From Nemertoderma westbladi (lineage: Eukaryota; Xenacoelomorpha; Nemertodermatida; Nemertodermatidae), in assembly GCA_032718475.1 (NCBI GenBank), contig JAUCBJ010002155.1, forward strand, positions 23,211-87,210: DNA of 64,000 nt, read 5' to 3'. Numbering within the stretch: position 1 is the stretch's first letter; each line of letters opens with the position of its first letter. Under the pieces are notes generated by a model. That model was not told the origin of the DNA. It ran no database searches and worked only from the letters and a program-made list of their open reading frames with translations. Position numbers and translations under genes: made by a program. Positions 34,520 to 45,330 of the stretch are shown here, one piece after another.

Positions 34520-35710
34520 TTACAAAGATAATTGGTAGGAGTGGAGGGATTGCCATTCCTCTAGGAAGTTCATCAGAGGATCAACGCAGCTCCGAACCAC
34601 GGGAATGGATCTAACGCACTTCTGTAGCTTATCGACAATTTGGGATTTAGTAAATTCGTCGTAGAAAGGCGATCGTAATAGATAAAGGAAGGGGTGGCGG
34701 AATCGTCTCTGGAGTTCGTGTTGCTCCCGTAAATTATAGCCATCGTGAAAACCAAATAATAAAATACTAACAATATCCACTGCCATGGAGAGTTTATACG
34801 TCGCCCAAGAATTAGAACCCAAAGCAGCGGAACAAGCGAGATTTATCACCGGTCTTAGCGAATGGAGGGTCTCGCCTAATTGATTAATGTGATTAAGCCG
34901 CGTGGACGGTGCGAGAAAACCGTTGAGTCTATCCAGTCGGGATTTACAGTGGAGGTAATCCGAGCGTGGCGACCCGAACTGACCCGAGAGGCATTGCGCG
35001 GACTGAGAGCGCGACACCACCCGGCCTTCCGTGCCGTCGACGACCTCCCATGTAGTAGCGACGGTGCGGTCCAGTTCGTTTCGTTTATCTATAAGTTCTA
35101 ACCGCATATCTGGATGGGAGAGCAACGGGTCGCTAGGGATAATTCCCGAATCGCAACATGTTTGTAAATAAAGTCGCAGTAAACATTTAACTACCTGGAT
35201 AACGACAACGATAATCCAACGACTGGTCTCACCGCCGCGACTCAAACAACCTAATTCTAGAATCACTTCAAAGTATTCTAGAACCGTCAACCACGTTCGT
35301 ACGCGTTTGCTATTGGCCGTAAGAGGTGTGGCGAGTTTAACGGACGCGTTTCGGTACTTGTGAGCCATTAACGCGGTCCATAAAGATAGCGAATTAGAAA
35401 CGGTAAAAAGTAATTCGGATAATATAATGTAACGACCGCGTAACGCGTAGGACATTATCTGCAGGAGCGATTCGGTTCGTTTTATCGCGTCGATATTGTT
35501 CAGCAGAACTTTCTCCAATTGTTTCCAGTCGCGCAATGGAAACATAGTAAGGATTATTTTGACGACTCGGTTGTTAGTGTTCATCTCTGGTTGGTTGTCC
35601 GACATCCGTTTCCTTGTCCAACCCGTGGCTTCCTCGAGCGGTCTTCCAGTATTAGGCCTATTATTAGAACCAGAAGAAGCCGGACCTATGCCAGTATCTG
35701 CATCATCCAT
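34520..35710 (-). CDS. PEX16: peroxisomal membrane protein PEX16
   Basis: PEX16 is an integral peroxisomal membrane protein that acts with PEX3 and PEX19 in inserting membrane proteins and forming peroxisomes. ATG at 35710, 396 codons, single exon. Family-typical blocks: GRYIILSELLFTVSNSLSLW (about 105-125), a TWLTVLEYFEVILELG segment, RWIIVVVIQVVKCLLRLYL (membrane-embedded), and the diagnostic C-terminal HPFLYLLRSPFYDEFTK with DPLMNFLEEW before the stop. It is about 60 residues longer than vertebrate PEX16, with the extension at the N-terminus (Gly/Asn-rich). A later Met (MSDNQPEMN) could be the real start. TTTATT at 34397 (AATAAA on the minus strand) may be the poly(A) signal. Confidence 0.9.
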   Translation of the reverse strand: MDDADTGIGPASSGSNNRPNTGRPLEEATGWTRKRMSDNQPEMNTNNRVVKIILTMFPLRDWKQLEKVLLNNIDAIKRTESLLQIMSYALRGRYIILSELLFTVSNSLSLWTALMAHKYRNASVKLATPLTANSKRVRTWLTVLEYFEVILELGCLSRGGETSRWIIVVVIQVVKCLLRLYLQTCCDSGIIPSDPLLSHPDMRLELIDKRNELDRTVATTWEVVDGTEGRVVSRSQSAQCLSGQFGSPRSDYLHCKSRLDRLNGFLAPSTRLNHINQLGETLHSLRPVINLACSAALGSNSWATYKLSMAVDIVSILLFGFHDGYNLREQHELQRRFRHPFLYLLRSPFYDEFTKSQIVDKLQKCVRSIPVVRSCVDPLMNFLEEWQSLHSYQLSL

Positions 35711-36030
35711 TATCAATACTGCAATAAATAACTTATTACTTGATCAATGCAGAATGTATGTAGGCTTACATTATACTGTTATATCCTGACCTGAATCCTG
35801 TTATCCAGATGCTACTGATATCTACGGTTAATGCATCATGCAGTAATGACAGAGTGACGGACTCCAGTCACGCTACAGGCTTTGCACTGTATGGGAATTA
35901 AATAGGCAGCGCAGCGTAAATAACAGACGGACACAATAAGACAGAGGGGGGGGGGGGGGGGGGGGGGGGTGGTAGGGAGGGGAGGGGGGTGGGGGGAGAC
36001 TTTCGACGCAAACAAAATTCATCCCTCACC
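35711..36030. other. PEX16 upstream region with poly(G)
   Basis: Includes a 24-base poly(G) run (35946-35969) followed by further G-rich sequence to about 35998. No clear promoter element. Confidence 0.4.
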
Positions 36031-36454
36031 TACGGTGGCTGATTAAGGCCTATTATTTCCATTTTTTTAATTATTTTAACCCGGGTGAAAAACATTTATC
36101 ACCCGGGTGAAAAACATCAGAACTCTGAACACATGTAGTGAGTTTCCTTATAAATAATATCGAAAGCTCATTTTGATCCAGATTCACTCTTGGCGAATTA
36201 ATATCTCGACCAATCTTATTAATCAATTTAGGGAAAGGATCAGGTTACAGTGGCATGTTATTCTAACCAAAACAATAAACGAAAGTCAATAGTTAAACAT
36301 TCAAATATTTTTCACCCGGGTGATAAATTTTTTTCACCCGGGTGATAAATGTTTTCACCCGGGTGATAAATGTTTTCACCTGGGTGATAAATTTTTTCCC
36401 CCGGGTGAAAAATATTTAAAAAATGGAAATAATTGGCCGCAATCAGCCACCGTA
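36031..36454. mobile_element. 424-bp MITE related to 11723-13978
   Basis: Ends TACGGTGGCTGATT and its complement, extended by GGCC...ATTATTTCCATTTTTT, with a 6-bp duplication CTCACC (36025-36030 and 36455-36460). Inside each end are copies of CACCCGGGTGA, two on the left (36076-36110) and five on the right (36310-36412) in opposite flank orientation. The centre has no ORF. The termini, duplication length and palindrome core match the larger transposon at 11723-13978. Confidence 0.8.
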
Positions 36455-36460
36455 CTCACC

Positions 36461-38828
36461 AGGGGAAAATCGACGCAAATAACAGATGATTACTCCAAAT
36501 ATAAAACCTTTATCCTGTTCTATTGACTTTAGTTTTTTGTTTTGGTTAGAAATAATGTGCCTCTTTAAAACCTACCCATTTCCATAAATTGCCAATTTAA
36601 CATTGAGGCGTAATATGAATTCGCCGAGATGGAATTTGCGTGTAATTATGAAAGGTGTGTGGAATTTTCACTCAACGAATATAACTGTGTGGCGAGTGCA
36701 GGTGCTGTGCATGGGTTCGCCAAGCTGACAACCATTATGGAAATGAATAGGTTAACAAAGGTTTACACTACCATATTTTATCGCCGCCGGCAATGGTTTT
36801 CGGCTGTCGATTGTCGGCGTAACGTTCGCCGTAATACTTCGCCTCTTCCGGTGCTAGCTGCTGGGATATGGGGGTTGGAATGCTCTGCACCATGTTACAG
36901 TAGGCCTACATACTGCATAATTGCAAACACATTCATTGTTAGTAAAAATATAGAGCATCATCTACAACTGTAATGTACTTTGGATATTGGGAAAAGGCAA
37001 TAACGAGGGATGAATATGATCTGATTAGTACAGTATTATCTGAGTACATTCATAATTTATTAATTCAAAATAAAAATGAAACACATATCATATAATATAC
37101 ACCTTTATCGTATTTATTTAGTACTGTCGGCGAACACTAATTACAAATATTAATGATAACACCCTATATTTAGGCCTATTATATCGAAACCGTAAAGATA
37201 TATTAGTTTCAATACCCATAGTAGCATAATGTGTATAGAATGCTGCAATGTCGCTTGATAACTCGGAAGTTGTCCTCCACTTTTGGATCTATTTTACTCG
37301 TTTGGTCGCTTTGCACATAATTTGCAATGTTTCTGTAAATAACCAATAGAAGTTAACAAAAATATTGTTATACAAGTTGTAAGTTATGTAGTAACTATCA
37401 AGTATCTATTTTATTTTGGCTTCGTAATTTAACACGGTCTAAGGGCATCTCTCTAATTCTATACAATAATTTGTCTTCCACAATAAATAGCGAGGGTGTG
37501 GGGGTCTAATTGTAGTGACCGTACGAAATATGTAACTGTACGACATTTCTCCCTATTTTAAATTCATGTCTCGTTTTCTAATTGTATAAATTCACTTTAT
37601 AATCAGTATAGTTAGTGTTTTAATAAGATGAACATTTTTTATTTATTTTATATTCAGTACAATGTTCGTATTCGTTAGTAAAGATAATTTTGATGTTTAC
37701 AGTTATATTAAATCTCAAAAAAAGGTTATTTATTTTGCAATATAAAAATTGTTAATTAAAGTGTATTATTATTATTTTCTAATTTATTAATAGTTTTTAT
37801 AGTAGGCCCTATACAGTAAGTATACTCAACTGTACCTGTTTTCTGTTAAGATTCCTGCGAATGTCAACACCCCAAAGCAAACTAAGTAAACGACCGTTAA
37901 TCGCAGCACTAAAGTCATTATTCCTTCTATTCCAGGGGTTTTCTTTTTAAACCTATAGATTTTATTAGAAAATCAATGGCTTATATCGTAGCGGTAATCG
38001 TGACACGTTCGTAGGGCCTTCGCGCAGCACGACGTATAGATGAGCCTTAGCAGCATAGCGGTATAGTAAACCGTCTGCCCAGGAACTAAGTCAGATTGCA
38101 TCATATCATTTTTAAACACAATTCTAATACAATCAATTGGGTAGTCGGGAGGACAAACTATCTGTTTCAAATGTCAGTCGACTGATATGATTAGTAGGAA
38201 AAACAGTGAGCGGAAGGGGTGGAGGGGGGTGTGCCACTATTATGACACTATTCCAGAGTCAAAGCTGCGAGCCATCAGCGAACTGTTATAATTGTAATAT
38301 GGCCGTTTTCTAAAAGTCCGTGTGTGACGGAAGCCATAATTGTCGGAAGCCAATATATAAACCAGCCATAGTATAATTATAATTGTACGCTAAGATGGCT
38401 TGCAGCTTTTGCTGCACGAAGGCCCCACTCGTGTTCATGAGAAGCCACTATACTCACTCAAAATGTAGATAAACAGTAGAGCAATTTATAAAAATGAAAA
38501 TTAGAATTAAGAAAAATGTATTTGTAGAGAGCGCTTCAAAAGAGTGTTGATCTGTGTTATAAGAATGCTTTACTCCTAAACACTCCAATGATATAGAACC
38601 AAGCCTTGGCCACTGTAAAGCTATCCCCTGACCATTAAAATATAATGAGGTATTGATAAATTCCTAAACCTTGACTACTTTGATCTTATACCATTATATA
38701 TACATAAAATATGTAATGACCTATTATAGACGCACTCGATATACCAACAATATACTGAGTGTTTAAACTCAGTTCGTACTTAGTGATAGTTTCAGCAACG
38801 GTATGGTAGTTTATGACTTACTAGAGTT
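36461..38828. other. intergenic, no gene seen
   Basis: AT-rich. The phrase CGTGCTGCGCGAAGGCCC (here on the minus strand near 38013-38030) is shared with 12888 and 15253. A frame at 36629-36973 shows no recognisable domain. Confidence 0.4.
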
Positions 38829-38840
38829 TAGTTGGGACAT

Positions 38841-39335
38841 ACATTTATTATAGGAAGGGATCTAGGGGTCTTAACCTCGAATGATAAGTTTATTTTACCG
38901 AAAATAACTCATCTTTTATTGGCGCAATTGTAGGACTAATCCCATCACATGCGTACTTTTTAACCGGGTAGTGTACAAATTTAGGAAACGCGTAATTTTT
39001 CTTAAAATTAATATCTCATATCTCTCCAAACCACGTACGCGTTTCGACCTTACTGGGTCTCATCAGCGTGGTGTCGGATTCGAAGTTGGAACCTCGAGGT
39101 GGAAGCCGAGACTACAACCACTAGGCCACAGGTTCTTGAGATATGGAGTATTAATTTCAAAGACAGCTGCCATTTTATTAGCCCCTGATTTTTATTATTG
39201 ATAGTAACAATGAGTTGGCAAGCTGTATTTTTAGATTTTTATTTTTTAAGACCCCTAGATCCCTTCCTATAATAAATGTACAATAACAAATACCTCGAAA
39301 AATACAGCTTGCCAACACATTGTTACTATCAATAA
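38841..39335. mobile_element. composite insertion with interleaved inverted repeats
   Basis: Flanked by a 12-bp direct repeat TAGTTGGGACAT (38829-38840 and 39336-39347). Arm A (38840-38874) pairs with A' (39246-39280), 35 bases perfect; arm B (39194-39232) pairs with B' (39298-39336), 39 bases with one mismatch. The order is A, B, A', B', so the two pairings cross. A minus-strand tRNA-like head (A-box TGGCCTAGTGGTT, B-box CTTCGAATCCGAC) lies at 39065-39140. The long target duplication suggests a retroposed SINE-type insertion. Confidence 0.6.
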
Positions 39336-39347
39336 TAGTTGGGACAT

Positions 39348-40654
39348 GGGAAACTGGTTCGAATGATCAGCCCTCAGTAATAAAATTTCTACGAATAATT
39401 AATTTGCATTGTTTACGGAACGAGTACGGACGAGAAATATCCGCGTCACATTTAGTTTATGCCCTGAAATTTGGCGGCAAATTGTTTATGCATTTAAATT
39501 TCGCGGCACGTTTAGTTTATACCGTGAACTGTCGCAGCACATTAATTTTATGTCGTAAATTTTTTCGACACTTTTGTTATATGCCGTGAAAATTCGCGGC
39601 ACTTTTAGGCCTAGTTGATTACGTGAAACTTTGCGGCACATTTATTTCGTGTCGTAAAATTATGTGGCACATAAGTTTACTGTGCCTGCCATGACATTTA
39701 GCTGGACATTCAGTTTATGCCGTGAAATATGTGACATATTCACTATGCCGCGAGAAATCTAGGCACGTTTATATCAGAAAATTTTGCGGAAGGTTTAGTT
39801 TGTGACGCGAAGTTATTGAAATTTAACAGGATATCTTTTCTTGTTGCAACCGGTTCAATATCGATTAATACGATTTATTAAAATGCTTGGCAATCCCGGT
39901 TTATCAAAACCGACCATAGGTATCTCAAAATTAAATTAGTACGGTATCATCGATGTAGAATAATTAGGGGGGTGGTGGTAACAATTTATATTTAGGTTGT
40001 TTAATAAATAAGTTAACAATATTGTTAAACGATATGATAACGATAACCAACATAGATACAGTCTTGGCATCGTCAAAATAATACAGCCTTTAAAATGTAA
40101 ATGTTGTTTAACTGAAATACAACCAATAAATATTTAAATGGCGGAGATCAAATTGCATAAATAAAAAAATATGGGTTGTAAATAAAGACATACCGTATAC
40201 ATTCAACTTATACAACTGCTAAACCATCAACTGCAACAAATAAATTAATGACATATAAATTATTAAATAATATTACAGAAACTGAAACTAACAACAAGGC
40301 GGAAATATATTGAACTAATAATTAAATATAATCTAAATTATAACATTGTTGTATCTTTTGCACAAAATGTGGCATCTGGAGCAAATTCAGCACCATGATT
40401 TCAAATACCATCTTAAAATAATACAATTTTAATAAATAAAACCAATTGAATGTGAAACAACTTTTAAACTTAGTAAACTTCTTCGTGAGCGCCACAACAA
40501 CGTCCATGTAGTGTGTGACTAAAAGTAAAAGCTACAATTCGCGAAAAACTAAAAGCAGACACAGGCGGGGCGAATACAAGACCAGACTGGGTCATAAAAA
40601 TTGTTAACTAACAGGCATTAATAATTTATCTAAATAAACGACTTTTAGTACCAG
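39348..40654. other. intergenic with degenerate GCGGCAC tandem repeat
   Basis: Between about 39440 and 39815 a roughly 37-bp unit recurs in decayed form (ATGCCGTGAAATTTGCGGCAC, TTTAGTTTATRCC). The rest is AT-rich and includes the VPS50 3' flank. Confidence 0.5.
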
Positions 40655-43501
40655 CTAAGAAGCCTCTAACATTGATAGAAGTCTTTGTTTCGCTTTCTTA
40701 GTGAGATGCGAAGAAGCTAAGCAATTAACTAAACCAACCAACTGTTTAGTAGTGTAACTCTCTCGGTGTTCCTTCAACCATTTCTCCAACTCTATCTCGG
40801 GTAGATAGAAAGCCTTGATGTAAGCCTCCACGAGGTCCCGCATCGGTAAAGGCCGCACATCCGTCAACCTTTCAACCTGCACGACGTACTGCTGGAAATC
40901 CAACTGCATCAAAGCCCGACCCTCGTTGGAACACTTCCTAACCGAGGAGTAACCCTCGACCAGTGTGCGATGGAGACTCTTCAAACACTCCCCCCATATG
41001 ATCCGACTAACCGCCGGTAACACCGGGACTTTGTCCCTGTGAGTCGCTGCCAACCCGCACTCCAACCCCTGCAGATTGCTCAGCACCACGTCCACGTACG
41101 CGTTGTGCTGGGACATTATGTCCCCGATGTCCCACCTCACCTGCGCGATCAGGGACACGATCTGCTCGGCGTTGACGATCCGATCGGCGACGGCCCCGTA
41201 GATCGGGCCGCGTAGATCCCCGGCGGAGACCAGCGTCTGCGCGCAGAACTGGTTGAAGAAAACGACGCGATTCTCGGGTAACATCGACTCGATATGCGGC
41301 CGCAAGTTGGTGAGCTCCTCGGAGAGCAAGACGAGAGACTCAGTGGCGACGATGCGGTACTGCAGACCGAACAGATCGGTGGAGTCGGTTAGATCGACGA
41401 GCGGTGATACACCCGGGGGTTCCACGCGGAAGCCGCCGTCCTCCACGGCGCCGGAGTTATTCGCGATCAGACTCTGGTAGATTCGAGTTAAAGTCGACAG
41501 CAAACGAGTCGAGTAGCCTGCGGTCTTATCGTCGGCGTCCGCCGCGAAGAAGAGGTTCACCGAGAAGAGATAGAGCTCGTAGAGTTGGGTCATAGAGACG
41601 ACGACTTCGAAGGCGATCGTCTTCAGTAGACTCATCATCCGCATGTAACGACCGAAGGAGCGGAGGACACTGAGACTCGTGTTCGCGAGGACTTTATCCC
41701 CGGCGACGCGTCGCGTTGTACTCGACTGGCGACTACCGAGTTGCTTCCCCTCCGACGACGTCCTCCGAGTGCCCCCTGACGGCCTCCGCTCCCTGCCGGA
41801 CGTCCCCGCCCCCTCCGAACCGACGCCTTCCTCGTCGATAAACGCCGCTTTCAATTCGTCCGGGACGTCGTCGCTCTCCGAACTCGCCGCGGAATCATCC
41901 GACTCGTCCAACTCGTCGCGACTCGTGGAGAACACGTCCTCCACGTAGTCAACCTCCGCGGGGAGATCGAACGGAGTGGCGTCGGACGCCTCGAAACTCT
42001 CGAGATACGCGGCGTCGACGACGGAGTCGCTCCGTCGCTCCTCGATAAGGAAGTTAAACTCCTTGAGATGGACGGCGTTGAAACTCGCCTTGACGGGGCA
42101 CCACTGCCACGCCTCGTTCTCCAGGAACATCGACAACTCGTCGAGGTAACCGCGATGCAGTTTAAGGAAGTAATCGAGCGACTGTTTATGCAGAGTTTCC
42201 CGAAGCGACGCGGATTTACCGCAAAATTCGTCGCCGATCGCGATGAGTTTGGCGATGACGTCGAGGACCTTGATGAAGTCGTCGAAGAGGAAGGAAGACA
42301 GATCGGTGCCGAGGACGCAGAACTTCACTTTGTTCTGGATGTCCTGCCAGATCCGCGCGGTTCCGTACTCCAGCTTACTGTCGATGTAGTTCCGAGTGAA
42401 GTTGGACTCGACCGACTTACCCGAGACCCCGCTGCTGTGACTTCGGTGCCATTTCCGCAGCTTGTAGTAGTTGAGCATTATGTTCCAAAGCGATCGACAC
42501 AGATCCGAAAGACACGGCATAAAGGCGTCACGATCGATGTGGCGACAGAGTTGGTTGTAGGAGAGACGTTGATGGCTCGAGTCGCCTTTCCCGCTGTAGA
42601 GTTCGACGTAGCCGACGACAATCTGGAAGGCGGTGTTGTGGATAGTCCCGGCGAAGTGCATGAGCATCTGGTCGACCGCGGTCTGCTCCTTGCCGAGGAT
42701 GTGGTAGGCCTGGTTGAGGTTCCCGTAGAACAGTGGGTTGAATGAGGAGCAGTTCTTGGCAAGGGTTTGGTCGAGTTGCTCCTCTATGGTAACCAAGGTG
42801 TCGGACAGTTTAGAACTAAGTTCGCTTATACACTTGTAGTATTTGTAGGTAATTGCGGTTTTCTGGCACTCCAGACAGAGTTGGATGGCTCGCGGGTATT
42901 CCTCGGATTCTAGAAGCACCATAATATTAGCGTCCGTGTGCTCCAGAGTTTCTAAAGCTTTTATCGCTTTTATCAAGGACACCAACATGCTTTTCTTCCG
43001 GTGATTTACCAACAACTTCACGGATTGCAAAGTCAACCTCTTGGTGGCCTCGGATAACTTGTGCCGACTCCGCAGACACAGGGTGTACGTTGTATCCAAT
43101 GTCGCTTCCATCAAACTAACTCGCGATAGCTCGTTGGCATATCCCGCCTCGTTGTCCAAGATCAACCCGGATATCTTCTTGGAAACAACCTGGAGTTGCT
43201 GTTTGTATTTGTCCTGCTGCTGGTTTAGGTACTGTAGGTCTAGATTCTCGGGTAATTGCTTCAGTTGGTATTCAACTGCGTCGAAATCTTCTTCTGACTG
43301 GAAGAACTCCTTGCTGATACTCTCCATTACCTGTTCGTCGAGAAGCGGGTCGTTAAGGAGTTTCGATTTCGCGACGACCGAGTTGTAATTCTCACTGGGG
43401 AAATCCAAGTCCTCCGGCGGTGGAGGTGACGGGGAAGTTTCTTCATTTGTCTCGGTTTTCTTCTTTATTAAAAGTCCAATTTTTTTTAATGATGACGACA
43501 T
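40655..43501 (-). CDS. VPS50: syndetin / VPS50, EARP complex subunit
   Basis: Syndetin (VPS50/CCDC132) is the subunit specific to the EARP tethering complex (with VPS51-53), acting in endosome-to-surface recycling and dense-core vesicle traffic. ATG at 43501, 948 codons with no intron, close to the vertebrate length of about 960. The N-terminal coiled-coil/VPS54-like domain (DFDAVEYQLKQLPENLDLQYL, IKALETLEHTD, YPRAIQLCLECQKTA) and C-terminal domain (IMSQHNAYVDVVLSNL, KCSNEGRALMQLDFQQY, WLKEHRESYTTKQLVGLVN) are both strong. The variable Ser/Asp/Arg-rich linker lies at roughly residues 510-625. The frame is intact throughout. The body is much more GC- and CpG-rich than its surroundings. Confidence 0.95.
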   Translation of the reverse strand: MSSSLKKIGLLIKKKTETNEETSPSPPPPEDLDFPSENYNSVVAKSKLLNDPLLDEQVMESISKEFFQSEEDFDAVEYQLKQLPENLDLQYLNQQQDKYKQQLQVVSKKISGLILDNEAGYANELSRVSLMEATLDTTYTLCLRSRHKLSEATKRLTLQSVKLLVNHRKKSMLVSLIKAIKALETLEHTDANIMVLLESEEYPRAIQLCLECQKTAITYKYYKCISELSSKLSDTLVTIEEQLDQTLAKNCSSFNPLFYGNLNQAYHILGKEQTAVDQMLMHFAGTIHNTAFQIVVGYVELYSGKGDSSHQRLSYNQLCRHIDRDAFMPCLSDLCRSLWNIMLNYYKLRKWHRSHSSGVSGKSVESNFTRNYIDSKLEYGTARIWQDIQNKVKFCVLGTDLSSFLFDDFIKVLDVIAKLIAIGDEFCGKSASLRETLHKQSLDYFLKLHRGYLDELSMFLENEAWQWCPVKASFNAVHLKEFNFLIEERRSDSVVDAAYLESFEASDATPFDLPAEVDYVEDVFSTSRDELDESDDSAASSESDDVPDELKAAFIDEEGVGSEGAGTSGRERRPSGGTRRTSSEGKQLGSRQSSTTRRVAGDKVLANTSLSVLRSFGRYMRMMSLLKTIAFEVVVSMTQLYELYLFSVNLFFAADADDKTAGYSTRLLSTLTRIYQSLIANNSGAVEDGGFRVEPPGVSPLVDLTDSTDLFGLQYRIVATESLVLLSEELTNLRPHIESMLPENRVVFFNQFCAQTLVSAGDLRGPIYGAVADRIVNAEQIVSLIAQVRWDIGDIMSQHNAYVDVVLSNLQGLECGLAATHRDKVPVLPAVSRIIWGECLKSLHRTLVEGYSSVRKCSNEGRALMQLDFQQYVVQVERLTDVRPLPMRDLVEAYIKAFYLPEIELEKWLKEHRESYTTKQLVGLVNCLASSHLTKKAKQRLLSMLEAS

Positions 43502-43504
43502 ATT

Positions 43505-43800
43505 TCAGTATTTCATTGAGTACCGGTACATTGAGTAGCTGAGTAGGCCTATAAAAATTTGTGAGAGAATTTGAATTGTTTGGAATTGGAATTGTTTAAT
43601 TGACATTAAATATAAAAAATAAAATAGAGCTAACAATAAGCAGATAAGAAGGGTCCTACGAATTACCCCAAAACACCCCAAAATAGTCAAACATCACCCC
43701 AAAAAAGCTAAAACTGTAAAAATTTACCCCAAATTACACCAAAATAAGCCAACAATGTTTATTAACGGCGAGGGTAGTTTGGTACTGTGTAAAGGGAATT
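43505..43800. other. VPS50 5' flank, CCCCAAA-rich
   Basis: Contains a loose repeat of ACCCCAAA/CACCCCAAAA (43665-43745). No promoter motif identified. Confidence 0.35.
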
Positions 43801-43805
43801 TAGAG

Positions 43806-45330
43806 TTAGGTTCTTGGAGCAAAGGGGTCTCTATCAAGGTCTCTATCAATTATTTCTGGCTCATCTACTATAGTAGGTAGTCTTTCTACTCTTGTAATTT
43901 GGGCTGTTGGCTCTCGATTACTTAAGTCTACACTAGCTAGCTCCCTTCTCACCGCAGGGGGTAAGTTAGGCAACTTATGACGGTGGGGCACTCTTCTACG
44001 TCCGTTTGAACGAGATTTATTACTTTTACCCTCGGGATCAGTTGTATCACCTTCATCCGAGGAGGTAAATCCGTCTTCTGGGAGTAGATCGACTTAGTTG
44101 CATCTGAGTAGCTGCTCTTTGTTTATTTAAGTAATCTTGTTTCGCCTGAAGGTTCTCCAACTCTAGTTGCGCTGTCGCTTCAGATGCCCTCCGTTCTGCT
44201 TCTGCCACTGCCGCTGCTGCTGCAGCTTTTCTTTCAGCTTCTGCCGCTTTTCTTTCAGCTTCTGCCACTGCCACTGCTGCTGTCGCTTTTCTTTCAGCCT
44301 CTGCCGCTACCGCTGCCATTTCCGCATCTAAAGAGTCCAGCACGAATTTGGCTCCCTCACTATTGGGGTGAAGTCCAGCTAGACGTCTCCTTAGCTCTTT
44401 GTCACCTATAAATCGTTGATAATCCGACAGATAGATGTCAATAGCATCCTTCTTCTGAGGTTTTTCGGATACCGCTTCGCCTTCCACATGAGAAAAGGTT
44501 GCATCTGTTGATTCTCCGTGGGTTATGCGTTCAGTTAACTGATCCCTCCATTGTGTTGTTCCCTGGACTTTAACATTCACTCGTTGGAACCAAGTCTTTA
44601 CAGCCACCTGTAACGACGTGTCTTGACTTCTCTTCGAGGCCTCTTCAAAGGCTGAAAGGATTAATCTGCTCTTCAAGATACGCTCTCTCACTTGGTAAAG
44701 CAGCTCTCCCTGCTCTTGAGGTCCCTGAGGTTGTTGAAATAGTTGGATTTCTATTCTTTCCAAGGAGTTGAAGAATGCCCTGGACATATCCTGCTGCTGA
44801 CCTCTTCCCTACAGCGGGATCTCGGGTCTCCCTCACTACCCCCATTTGGAATAAGTCTTCCCAGGCAGCTTCCGATAAGATAAACGGGAGTCCAGGTTCG
44901 GGGAAGTTCCATTGAGTCTCTACAATAGACCTTAGTTCTTCCATCGGGTATCCTGCATAACTGTCCCTGGTCGATCTCTTATTTCTCGTCAATCCGCTTG
45001 ATGTTCTTCTACAGCTATAAGTACTCTAGTGAGTACAGCCCCAGGAAGAATTAGAAGTAAACCGCTTCATCCATCCTTGTTGCGATCTCGGGCGTTAACT
45101 CCTCGGTGTCGGAACTAGAGTTACTACTCAGTTGAGAAATAATTTCTCGGTTAGGGTACTGTTGTTGTTTGGCAGCCATCTCTTGTTCTCGCTTAACTTG
45201 AGCCCTAGTGCCTATAATAGACCTATGGTGCTTTACTAGCCTAGGGTCCGATACCACTACTGTAGGGATAACCTTTCTTACAGTAGGAGGGGACTTAAGA
45301 CTTCGGTCTGGGATGGAGTAGTGTCTACAT
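43806..45330 (-). pseudogene. unidentified coiled-coil ORF series
   Basis: Minus-strand frames follow one another with small shifts: 45330-45051 (RKVIPTVVVSDPRLVKHHRS ... TEELTPEIATRMDEAVYF), 44992-44787 (MEELRSIVETQWNFPEPGLP, ILSEAAWEDLFQMGV), 44787-44053 (MSRAFFNSLERIEIQLF, DIYLSDYQRFIGDKELRRR) and 43991-43806. The third frame has an Ala/Glu/Lys coiled coil of repeated AEAERKA units (about residues 155-215). The same order and orientation plus one-base offsets suggest one former protein of 400 or more residues. It lies 3' of the pogo-like transposase in the same direction and may belong to a transposable element. I do not recognise the family. Confidence 0.45.

Noticed and set aside
42068-42745. 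225-codon plus-strand ORF inside VPS50
   Set aside because: It lies antisense to a strongly conserved coding region with GC-rich third positions, which suppress antisense stops; a shadow.
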